Shown here: one piece after another, positions 1 through 10,910 of the stretch | Layout of the letters: the number at the start of each line of letters is the position of its first letter | Position numbering within the stretch: position 1 is the first letter of the stretch | NCBI GenBank assembly: GCA_963070105.1 | Contig: OY718808.1 | Coordinates: 9,343,398 to 9,407,397 of the forward strand | Length of the DNA: 64,000 nt | Source: Litomosoides sigmodontis | Taxonomy: Eukaryota; Nematoda; Chromadorea; Rhabditida; Onchocercidae | Direction of reading: 5' to 3' | The notes under the pieces: model-generated | What the model was told of the DNA's origin: nothing | Database searches by the model: none | Seen by the model: the letters and a program-made list of their open reading frames with translations, nothing else | Position numbers and translations under genes: made by a program

Positions 1-788
1 CCTTCCCTGTTAGCCTATTAACTATAGCAATTGCATAATCGCATCCTTCATCTTCTGAGCACTCTTCGCGTCCCAAACGAACAACTTTTTGTGATGCTGG
101 ACCCTCAAAATGGTACTTATAAAGCAACATTTAAACTGTTAGCATTGACGCGTGAACAAAATACATACATATATTTATGCATTTTTCAACTTTAAAAATA
201 CGTTAGATAGCTACTTCCAGTCTTCCCATAGCGGGGAATGTGCTCCTTTTTTACTCCTTTTAATAGATCGAACTACTTTTCCTAAAACCTGTGGAGCCGA
301 TGAACGACTAAGTAACTGAATTCAAAATTCCATTGAATAAGTGAATGTGAGAAGCTGACGCTAACTACCGAATTCTTAGCAGTGTAGACATATCCGGCAG
401 TACCATTTGCTACTTTGTGACGCTGAAATACTAACGACTGAATATCCGTCGCCATGTTATTTGTTAATCGAGCAACAACACCGGTAACCTGAAATTTTTA
501 CAAAGTCTTCAAGGCTTTTTTTTTCAATTCATAAAATAATCTCAGATAATCAAATATGACTCATAACTTTTGAAACACTTGGAGAAGTTTCACACTCTCT
601 GCTTTCCAGGACTTCCTGCCATCACGACAAGCTGCTACGATTGTTTTTCAGACGCGCATAAGCACTTAGTTTCAGTATTATAGAAAAAAGAAATTCCGTG
701 AAGATACCTTGGAGACAACCGGTGCCCCTCCTGCAACATCCACCGCTGCTGATGCTACAGGACAATCCATCTTCATTCCGCTGATCAT
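1..788 (-). CDS. Partial gene of unknown function, runs off the left edge
   Basis: I do not recognise this product. Three exons can be chained on the minus strand. The first is 788–708, from an ATG preceded in frame by a stop, ending at AAG|GTATCT. The second is 488–369, after TTTCAG, 40 codons, ending at TCG|GTAGTT. The third starts near 110 and stays open to the window edge. The first two junctions are in phase 0. The third exon carries an acidic, Cys-containing stretch (GREECSEDEGCDYAIAIVN). Its acceptor (ATAAG) is weak, and a competing frame from a better acceptor at about 140 would instead end in a stop near 25. No signal peptide or membrane segment is evident. The gene lies head-to-head with the sterol reductase-like gene. 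Exon reality is moderately supported; function is unknown. Confidence 0.4.
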
Positions 789-1718
789 ACCTATCTAACT
801 TGTATTCCACATCATACCTCATCAGACATCCTAAAGAAATACCAGTTCGAGCAAACAATACACCCACCGGGCACCTCGGAGAACGAGTTGAAGTAAAAAA
901 TTCGCCTAAAAGACGGCCTGTGAAATAATGAGATTGTGTTTGACTGAGTGAATGGGAAGATTTCATTTAGTCGTTGAAATCCTTTCCCGGAAGTGAAAGC
1001 TAAAGCTTGCGAATGTGCTTTTGAAATGGCTAAAAACTGCAACACATTGAATGTGAATTGTTTTTAGATCTTTTAGTATTACACCAGCGATGACCGAAAT
1101 GATTGGGAACACCTTGAACTACCACCTCACCTCTCTTTCCATCTCTGAAACAGGAAGTGCGGCTGCTGTCATTTGCAGTTAAGAACAAACAAAATCCAAC
1201 ATTACCTGACGCACAGGTAGTACACGTACGTTTCTCCCCATCTCCACGTAAATTTTATAAACCATCAATCATCTTAAGGATTTTTCAAAAAGAGACAGGA
1301 AATTGTCGGTAGTATCAGTTGAGGAAGGGAAGAAAGGGAAAATTTTAAAGGATATGATGAGGGCACTTCAGTGAACGATTAAAAAGCACCGATTACTTTG
1401 TGTAAGAATGCTAGAGCGATGAGGGAGGTGGGGATGAGCTGCAGCGACTCTGCAGTGATGTAAGCACTATCTATCGCCATCGCAAGCTAACACCACTAGC
1501 TGTGGCTGTTGCTTTCCATTTAACAACATTTGGGATAAGTCGATGCGTGCCTAGCTAGCTAATCATCCACTGATAACTGATAACAGTGATAGCGATCGTC
1601 GGACGGGAAGGGTGTTGGTTACTCGCCTCGCATCGATGAGGAAGAGTAATGCCCGCAACTGAGAGGCTCATGGCCAGCGGCAACAACAGTACCTCCGACT
1701 ACAGTAACTGTTACGACA
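789..1718. other. Intergenic region between two divergent genes
   Basis: About 930 bp separates the two ATGs of the divergent genes. Short ORFs here are not supported by splice signals. The stretch from about 1400 to 1700 is less AT-rich than its surroundings, as expected for a shared promoter or 5' UTR, but no specific element was recognised. Confidence 0.4.
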
Positions 1719-4700
1719 ATGTTTCGTAGTAATCGACGCTCATCGCTTGTTGGCTCGCAATATTCCATTTCATCCAGACGATCGTCGTGCAGTTTAAGAG
1801 ACATTGAACGGATTCAAATTACCGAAGCGCAGGTACATCCACCCCAATTTCGTCTTTTTTGTGAAAGTAGCAAAAATGAGAGGATTAGATTGAAATTAAT
1901 GGAGAATTGATGTGATTGATGGAAAATAAGTTTTAAATAAATGAACGATAAATGAGGGTGAATTTTTAAATCGAATTTATAGCAGAAATAGTGGAATTAA
2001 AGCTGTAAAATTTATAATTTTGCAATAATCAAATGAAATAAATAAATTTGCAAAGCAAAATATTCCTGAGTGTATAGCAGTAGCATTTTTTAAATCTTCT
2101 TGTTTATCTTTCAAAAGTAAATTTTCAATTGAGTCATTTTTTTCTGCTTTCGAATAAAAACGATTTCTTTTGTCGATTTCGACCACTGAAATGTAATTTA
2201 CATTGGAATGACATATTTCTTGTTTGTGCTATGAAACAACTTTTGCTGAATTATCAAATTAAAAGAAGTAGTAAGTGCAAATTTTTAGAAATTGAAATCA
2301 CATTTGAATTAATAATTGAGAACACTTCAAACAAATGATTATTTTGCTAGAAATTCTCTCTTCTCGTTGATTTCAATTAATTCTTGCTCTGCAAACTTCA
2401 CTTTACTTCACTTAATTGTAGTATTCAATTCATAAAACGTTTACTTTATTTCGCGTTTACGAAAGTGTAGAATACTGCCTTATCATTCAAAAAAGCACTC
2501 TGAAAATGCTTCAATTGTTTTATCCAACCAACAAAAAAAGCTTTAAAATATTTCAAAACGCTTCCCAACATCCATTTGCTTGGATATTGATGATGATGCG
2601 CGCATGACATTCGTTACGTCGCCTTTACATCTTTTTTTTTTAAATGCAATTGAAATTGTCTAATTTCTGTGAATGCTAAATGTCATTTCACATTCCCAAA
2701 CAGTCTGTTGTAGCACATGTTTAGCGGAATGGAACTTGTAATGAGAAAGTTTGTTCTCTTAAACATATGAAAGTTATGGAGTTTTTTTGAATGAAAACTT
2801 GAAAAAAAAACTGTTCAAATATTGCCGAAATTGTTTAATTTCAGTTTTTATTTCAGAAAAAACGAAAATTTCCGCCTCATTTACTTCTATCGATACTTTG
2901 TGGAGGACCATTTCTTCTCTTTTTACATGTTTATGCGGTGAATAATTGCAACGCATCCTTTCTTCAGGTAAATTAATGAAGTCACTAAAAGTGATCGTTG
3001 CGAAATGATCGATTCTCTTTTTAGGATTTTTCATAAATTGAATTTAACAAATGTTTATTTGAGAGCTGAAATTTTTTCCAGTTTCTTCAAATGTTATGGT
3101 CAGAAAGCGGTGTGTTATATCAAATTTTTCCATCGCCATTTTCTTCGGTAGCCTGGAAAATCCTTACTTTCATCACACTTCTGCAACTTACCTTTTACCT
3201 TGCTTTACCTAAAGAAATTATTACGATTGTCAACAGTATGGGTAATGGTTAATATATTATTCTATGCCTATAATTATCAGTTGGAAAGTGGAGGAAATTA
3301 TAGAACTTATTTATCTAACAGAAGTTAGCTATTTAATTAGCTTAAAAAATAGAGACTGTTGGAGCTCGGCAAAGTCAAAAGACACCGAGTCTCATTGCTT
3401 GCTAAACTTTAGGAGAACGTGAGTGGCGTCTGGTGAATTCGTTCCAGTCATGGCTTCTTGTAATGCTGTTATTCATCCTTGGCTCAGCTCTAGGCTTTTA
3501 TAAAGCATCAATCATTTATATGAATTGGGTCCAGGTTTTATCATTGTTAAACTTCATATCCATGATCATGGCTTTTTTCTTGTACATCCGGCAACGAGGC
3601 AATGATGGCGATACCTGTAAGTTATCCACAATTTTGAAATTAAGAGCGAGTCAAGTGTTACGGTGCAAATCAACATCCGTTTATTGGGGTGGCTCATTGG
3701 CTCATTTGACTTCAGTCATTTCACGAGGATTTTATTTACTTGACATTAAAGCGAAAAATCACAAAGTCATTAATTTAATACTAAAAGTTTTAATTTTGAA
3801 TCTGAACATCGTTTCAAGCTAACTTGAAATTACCGCCTGTTTAATAGAAGAGTATTTTCAACAAAAATTGGAAGTAAAGTTTAAGTAAGGGCGAAGAGCT
3901 GAAATTAATCATTTTTCAGCTGATATTATCAGCAGCTTGTTTTTTGGCACTGATTTAACGCCAACGTTTTATTCAGTTGATCTCAAACATTTCATCACCT
4001 ACAGAATTTCCCGAACATTGTGGCCATTATATATCATTTCATCGCTGCACTACAATTATTCAGTTTATGGACAAATTAATAGTAATCTTTAAATTACCTT
4101 CCGAGATTTTACAACTTTTAAACTTTTGTCCTCATTCGACAGCAAATTAACATTGCAAGTTGAATAGAACTACCGAGCTGTCCGTTGTGAGTTTAATTTT
4201 AAGCGAATTGCTTTGATAACTGATCGCTGACTCTCTCATAGTTAGGAAGCTTGCGCATTTGTCGAATGTAATCATTAAAATGATCTGATGTGCCAGTTTC
4301 TGACCTCTTCTATCTCTCGAAATTTCAATTCTCATTTCAGTAGCTCTTATGAATTCCTCTTTTTGCAGATAACTTACTGGCCTGTGCAATTTTGCAGCTT
4401 ATTTATATTGGTAAAGCACATTGGTACGAGCATTTGCAGTACAGTCAGTTGGACGCTCAAAATAAGAAAGCAGGTTAGCCACTACTGTAGTGAACTGTAA
4501 TCAAACTTTTGTAAGCAGTAGTAGTAGTAGTATGTTCGTTGAAGCTTGACCCTTTTTTCCCTTTTCTTTTCTTTTGCGGAAATAAACTAAAAAAAAAGCC
4601 GAAAAAATCCCTTTCAATAAAAATGAAATGATTGGGGTAAAAGTGAGTTTTTTTTTCTTAAAAAAGTAATTTAAATAATTCTGACCGAAAATCAAGGCAT

Positions 4701-6706
4701 GAAAAATCCTAAAGATGAATACAATCAGAAAAAGTTATTGTTTCTTATTTTACCTTAGCGTGGTATCGTTTTTATTTCACGCTATGAAATTCCGTTATTT
4801 GAAAGGAATTGAAGTGATGATGATTTTCCATAATCCTTCTGCATCCACGCCACATGTGACAATCTAAGCTGTTTGGAATAATAAGCTAATTTTGTGCTTA
4901 AAGTTTTTAATCTTCTAGACATGCTTTGCGTCAGAGTGGCTAATTTTTTTATTTCCAACTATTGCTCCTTTTGTGATAGGTAAGAATGAGATGGCTATGT
5001 TTCTTACTTCCGTCTTATTGTCTTCTTTTAATTATCATAGCTCGTTTTTTTTTTGTTTCGGTGCTAAATCAGATGATAAAAATATTTCGAAGGAAGAAAC
5101 CTGTAGTAGTTCCTGAAGTTGTTCCAGGAAGTTTTGTTTAGAGATTTTGACGTGGTGATAAACGTTTGTAGTCTTAATTAGCCCAGCTACTTGGCGATTG
5201 GAAACTTGGTGGATGACCCCGACATGCTAAAGTTTCGGTGTACTTTTTCGTCCTTTATTTTAAGGTTACCGTCGTGAATAATAACAATTTGTGTAGACTG
5301 GGTGCTAAATTTAAGTCGTTATATTTTAGTGCACTATAATAGGCTTACTTTCCTCCTACAAATACGATTTTACGGGATGATTTTGCTGGCCAGCTTCTTT
5401 GAAGTAAGGAAGAACAATGCGGAACAGATGTATGATGAAATATCGAAATTAAGCCATTTACTTTCAAATACATTTGTTCACATAGTGGAAAATTTAAAAA
5501 AAAAAAATTTTAGGATTTTGTAAACTCGTTAAACATGGTCAGTTGTTAAGATTTTTTTTGTTTCGAAGTTTTAGCTGATTGATTTATTGATCACATTTTT
5601 CTTTGTGCAGCTGGTGCTATCGGTTTTTTCTGACAGAGTGATCACTCAAAGGTTGATTGTTATAAGACAGTTAGCTGGACGAGAGAAAGAACAAATTTGC
5701 TCAATTTTTGAGTTAAGTGTCATTTTCTGAGAGAGGAATGGATTATGGAAGGAAGGCAAATTGTTTACAATTATCGCGGCCTTTTGAAAATTTCCAGGAT
5801 TTTTCTACATTTGGAGAATCCTTGCGCTTTATCCTGCATTCTATGCGACACCGATAACCGTGCTTGCACAGCGGAAGATAGTACTATCCTTACCAATCAC
5901 TATGGCAGTGCTTCTCATTGGTGTTATTGCAATGTACGTGACAGCTGACAGTGATCGACAGCGTGTACAGTTTAGACTTGCCAATGGAAATATGAAAGTA
6001 TGGGGAGAAGATCCATTTTTTATTACTGCCAAATATCGGCGTAATAACGGCGAAATTGCTACCAATTTACTTTTGGGTAAGTAAAAGATTCATATCGATG
6101 AACGTCCGATCATTCAATACTGCGCAACCTCATTGCTTCACGTTTGTCAGTCATGCATTTCTTATTATTATTTCTTTACAATTCAGTTTTCTTTTAGCAA
6201 ACTTTCTTAGCAATAGGATTTAAAAGACTTAATGAATTCCAGGAAGTGGCTGGTGGGGATTGTGTCGACATCCAAATTATTTTTGTGAATGGCTCACATT
6301 TGCTTGTTGGACAGTTTTGCAAGGGACAAATACATTTTTCACTTGCTTTCCACTCCTATTTCTAACATGCTACTTATATTTACGGTTAAAACACGATGAG
6401 TTGAGGTAGATTCTTATCGTGAAAAATTAATTTTTCACTTAAGATATTTGAATTGAATAAAGTGAAAAAGCTTGTCGTATATACCTGAATGCGTTGTAGT
6501 AAGGTACACTCTAAAGTACCAAAATTGGAGACCGGTTAAAAAAAAAAAGTTGAAAATTGATCAAAAATTGGAATTTAAGGCTTCAAACTCGTAATGTATT
6601 GAAAGTGTAACCCCAGCCTAGTTTCAGATGCTTGGCAAAATATGGACCTTACTGGTTGCAATATCGGAATCGAGTGAAATGCTCAATCATTCCTTCGCTA
6701 TTTTAA
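1719..6706 (+). CDS. Sterol reductase-like membrane protein (DHCR7/ERG4/ERG24 family)
   Basis: Ten exons join with consistent phases: 1719–1832, 2857–2967, 3082–3241, 3413–3616, 3920–4081, 4369–4473, 4935–4979 (least certain), 5798–6076, 6243–6405 and 6628–6706. The product is about 473 residues, close to the roughly 475 of DHCR7. Family members are ER multipass enzymes that use NADPH to reduce ring double bonds of sterols. The C-terminal half matches best: GWWGLCRHPNY, then HDELRCLAKYG and a final hydrophobic tail (IIPSLF), as in DHCR7 and lamin B receptor. Several exons encode hydrophobic helices. The usual G-x-E-F-N-P-R motif reads GTDLTPT here (exon 5), so the active site may be altered. 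The residues expected between exons 6 and 8 are poorly conserved, so exon 7 could be wrong. Ser/Arg-rich N-terminus. Family assignment is firm; Delta7 specificity is inference. Confidence 0.85.
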
Positions 6707-6988
6707 ATTCCAAACAATATTATACGATCCAGAAAAAATGTTGTTGAAAATGATATTCTAATTTAATTGCTTACGTTGAATGGGCATTGGATGTAGTGAT
6801 CCGTCATTCATTGAATGCACTGAGTGAAAAATAATTATACCTTACGTATTTACAAACAGTTTTTCAAATTGTCACTGGAACGACTAACAAAACTTTATTA
6901 TTCTTAAATTTACAACGAAGTTCAAAGCCTAACACATCAACGTATTTTATCGTTCTCGTCAATATCTTGAAGTCGACTTATTCATTAA

Positions 6989-7720
6989 TTAGTACTGTAC
7001 TGGTCGACATTCATTAAAAAACTCATCCAAAAGTGCATCCTCATAACTCGGTGGCGGCGAAGCACCATGTTGTATCGGTGGGTTTATGGAGTAAGTCGGT
7101 GGAGATGTGCTGTTGGTTATCACGGAGTCGTTCATCTGGTTGTTTGATTTCGCTTTGAATAGCTCTCTCTTTCGTTGTCGCATGCTACGAGCTTCTGGAA
7201 GTTGTTTCATTCGAAGAACGAAATAAATTAGGAAACAGTAGATGAAAAGGAGAATGAGAAAGGGAATTTGAAATTTCAATCTCTCCCTCTTAAAAAAATC
7301 ATACATATGCAGTGAACCAAAAAAACTCTACATCTCAGGCAGATGAAAGATATGAATAGTTTTCAAAAATCTCACAGCATTCCTCAACGATGCTACCGGG
7401 AAATCTACAAAGGATAAAGAAATGAAAAAATGTAGGAAGGACTGGAACTAACTTTGTATAGTCCGGAAATTCTTCTCACGTAATCGTGCTGTTATCCTTT
7501 GTACCACACGTCGTGTACGTCTCATTTCAATAATTTTATCCAATTCCCACTGCTTACATTTATTTATTCCGATGATCATCGCAATTACCATAGCTATGCA
7601 GAAGAGAATCGTTGGTAGGACAATTGTTGTTACCACATCTGTTGAAGGCATATAATACGCTTTAGGCATTTGAACACGATGATGCATCGTTTGATTGATT
7701 ATTCCGGTGCCAATGCTCAT
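6989..7720 (-). CDS. Small membrane protein with C-terminal PPxY motifs
   Basis: Three exons chain in phase: 7720–7453, 7404–7376 and 7288–6989, giving about 199 residues. The in-frame ATG at 7720 is preceded by a likely 5' acceptor (TTTTTCAG at about 7797). Residues about 27–50 form a clear transmembrane helix (VLPTILFCIAMVIAMIIG) followed by a highly basic stretch. A second helix lies at about 104–122 (IPFLILLFIYCFLIYF), again followed by basic residues. The tail contains SPPTYS and PPPSYED, two PPxY motifs of the kind bound by WW domains of Nedd4-family ubiquitin ligases. No named family was recognised. An alternative is that the last exon is a separate single-pass protein beginning at the ATG at 7306, since that frame is open. 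If so, the upstream ORF would end at a stop near 7330. Confidence 0.55.
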
Positions 7721-9281
7721 CACACCTTATACTTCACACACATTCTCATTAGCTATTCAACCATTCTTGTACATCGGCTACATCTGAGAAAATTCCTGAA
7801 AAAGAAAAAACATCACAGATTAGAAATGCGAGAGGATGATTAGTTCAGACACGATGGAAAGCTTGTCAGGAAAGTGAGCAGTGGGATAATAAAACCGACA
7901 GGGCAATTGTACTTCGATATTGAAATTTTAAACGCAAATGATTTTGGTGTATTGGTGTAATTAAACTGAATTCAAATAAATACTTGAAATTAGCGTGACG
8001 AAGCGACAAGCGGGATCAAAGCAAAAAAAATGCAGCAAAATCGATCTAATTTTTTAAAACTTCACATTTTAATTTCTCTACTTCATTGATTTGCACAATT
8101 CTACATTGTTTGTTTATTTACACTTTCCTAGTTCATTTGCTGTCCCTTGCCCGCCAGTACAAGGAAAATAGCAAATTATATTCTAGATTAAAATTGGACC
8201 AAACATAATCCTAAGGCAAAGGAATCCGAAAGCCACGCCGTCATCGATTTGGGGACACACATTCAGCAGCCCAGCCTGAATGTGTAAAAAAAAGGAAAAA
8301 GTCGATATTTGCGTGGCAATCCTGGTGTTATTTATGTCAAATGCTCATTTATGCAGCCTTCTCCTAAATGAAGCGGTTTAATCGATGCATGGAATCATTA
8401 ACTGAATTCTTTCGAAAGTATTTTTTGTATGATCCCTCATGATAATTCTCATTCACGCACTTCGGAAGGTGTTAAGAAATTGAACCGGAAAGTCAGTAAA
8501 TGACAATATGATGGAAAAAATTTCAGTTTTTCTAATAATATTAAAAGAAAAGTCAAATATTGCAAATAAATGTACCAGAGAAAGTCCGATAACTTAAGCA
8601 CACATCCTGACCATCAGCTACGTCCAGGAAATCCTGTAAGGGACGTTAAATTGCATATCGAGTGCGAAGCTGAGCCGACGCCGCAGATTTGGGTATGGTT
8701 TCCTAAATGACAAAGATTGAGGTTCGGGAGCTAGTGGTGGGGTTGGTCAGGTTTCATTTGTGGTCTTTTGTGTTTTTTGTTCAGGTGTAGGTAGTGTTAG
8801 GACTGTATTTTCAACGATTTCAACGGTTCACGAAATAACGTGCTCATACGCTACGCGTGGTTGTGCATAGGACTAGAAATACCCTATTGTTACAGTTGGA
8901 ACACCATGCATAGTCTCATGTCTATTGCAATTTGCTCCGTAGGAGTTGATAACCATGGTTTGACTTGAAATGTGCTGGGACGTTTAATTTAATTTCTTAG
9001 TTTAGTAGTTCAAACGATCATTTTATCGGATCAAATTCGCGTTAATTAAAAGCTGTTGGAATTATATGATTAAATATACTGTTGTCCCACACTTCTCACC
9101 AACATAGTAGGTCTATGAGGTTTACTCTGTGTGATAAGGAACACTGGTATTTGGTATTTTATTAAAACTATTGGTTTCTTAGTCTGAAGAAGTTTTGCTT
9201 TGGCGTTTCAATTTTAGGAAAGATGTAAACTTATTTGAAGTTAAAAGTTTAATTTTATGTTGAAGGAAGAAAGCCGCCTGA
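7721..9281. other. Intergenic region upstream of rpl-8
   Basis: About 1.56 kb between the divergent membrane protein gene and ribosomal protein L8. A probable 5' splice or trans-splice acceptor for the minus gene lies near 7797. No coding exon, repeat or recognised promoter element was found; both 5' UTRs and promoters presumably lie here. Confidence 0.4.
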
Positions 9282-10512
9282 ATGGGACGTAGGATACGTG
9301 TGCAACGTAAAGGACCGGGAGGTATTTTTAAAGCTCATAACAAACATCGGAAAGGAGCAGCGAAGTTACGACCGGTCGACTATGCGGAACGTCATGGTTA
9401 TATAAAAGGAGTGGTGAAAACTATTATGCACGATCCAGGACGCGGAGCACCTCTCGCTCTCATTGAATTTCGCGATCCCTATCGGTATAAAATTTTGAAG
9501 AGTACAATGATTGCTGCGGAAGGGATGCATACTGGGCAATTTATTTACTGTGGTCGAAAAGGTATCTTTTTATATTTCTAGCTGGACAGAATTGCATAAG
9601 TATTCTATATAAGGTTATGCGACCTGAAGGACTAGTTAGAAGTTTTATTAACGTTCACTTTGTGCTTCATGTGAGATGTCAGGCATTTACAAGTCAGTGA
9701 TCAATATATGACTTTTGAAAGGGATTAGGCTTATTTCAGCTCAAGTTCAAGTTGGTAACATACTACCACTCGCCGAATTACCTGAAGGGACTACTGTATG
9801 CAACTTAGAAGAAAAGACTGGTGATCGTGGTCGTCTGGCGCGTACTTCTGGTTAGTGGGTTGAAGCTTTTTTTGAAGGAACGGGAAATCAGTGACATAAC
9901 TGGGAAGCGTATGATTCAGAATTTATATCGATTTATTAATTTGCTACATGTGCATATATTTTTTATGTTTTCTTTATAGGAAATTATGCAACCGTTGTTG
10001 CACACAATCCAGAAACAAAGAAAACACGTGTGCGTTTACCTTCTGGTGCAAAGAAAGTTTTGGATTCTTCAAATAGAGCAATGATTGGTATGTTTTTTTT
10101 TTATATTTTCAGCTGTATTTGGTCGTGAAAAGCTTGGACAACATTTACTCAGTGTCTTTAGTATTCTACAATTTAATTAAAATGCACTTATATGTAAGGC
10201 TTAACGATGCAGGTGTTTGTTGTTTTAGGTATAGTGGCTGGTGGTGGAAGAACCGACAAACCACTGCTGAAAGCGGGAAATGCGTACCACAAATACAAGG
10301 CTAAACGCAACTGCTGGCCAACGGTACGTGGTGTTGCAATGAATCCTGTAGAGCATCCTCATGGTGGTGGTAATCACCAGCATATCGGGCATCCATCAAC
10401 TGTGAAACGTGGAACAAGCGCTGGACGTAAAGTAGGTCTTATTGCGGCACGTCGAACTGGTAGAATTCGTGGTGGCAAGCCAGAAAAGCACGGAAAGGAA
10501 GAAGCGGTTTGA
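9282..10512 (+). CDS. rpl-8: 60S ribosomal protein L8 (uL2)
   Basis: Four exons, 9282–9561, 9740–9850, 9980–10087 and 10229–10512, all joined in phase 1, give about 258 residues, the normal size of eukaryotic L8/uL2. The start is the canonical [19 protein letters not shown]. The conserved uL2 core is present, including [10 protein letters not shown], the peptidyl-transferase-proximal [17 protein letters not shown] loop and the basic C-terminus [17 protein letters not shown]. uL2 stabilises the peptidyl-transferase centre and subunit joining. No frameshift or missing motif was seen. The introns are short, as is common for highly expressed nematode genes. Confidence 0.98.
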
Positions 10513-10593
10513 AGCTGGGAATAGCTACTTTTATTGTCATTATTATTGGTTAACACTTCTTGGAGTGTATTTTATTGTTATATAAATTATCAG

Positions 10594-10599
10594 AATAAA
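10594..10599 (+). terminator. AATAAA polyadenylation signal of rpl-8
   Basis: A canonical AATAAA lies 82 bp after the rpl-8 stop codon, on the coding strand and followed by a T-rich stretch. This is the expected position for the 3' end signal. Confidence 0.7.
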
Positions 10600-10910
10600 T
10601 TTTCTGTTAACACTCCCCATGAGCTTGATGTAAATTTAACAAAATCTTTGGTTATGAGAAACGATGGCGCTCACGGAACAAGGCATAATCATACAAGTTA
10701 TGTTATTTTTCAGCCTCAAGTTACGTGCAAAATACAACAGCTCATTTTGCCCATGTTTTGTTCAGTTTTCATGTTGTCAACATGTAGCTCAATATGAAAA
10801 AATGTCAAATGAGTCACATTTTTTGATGTTGACAAGCGGTGAGGAGTTTCGGTACATTAGTTTTTAGAGCAGGAGTTGAAGCTCAGAATTCATCTGAGTT
10901 CTCCGAAGTT

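Noticed and set aside
812..1045. Minus-strand ORF of 77 codons upstream of the left-edge gene
   Set aside because: No supporting splice sites or similarity, and it overlaps the likely promoter region between divergent genes.
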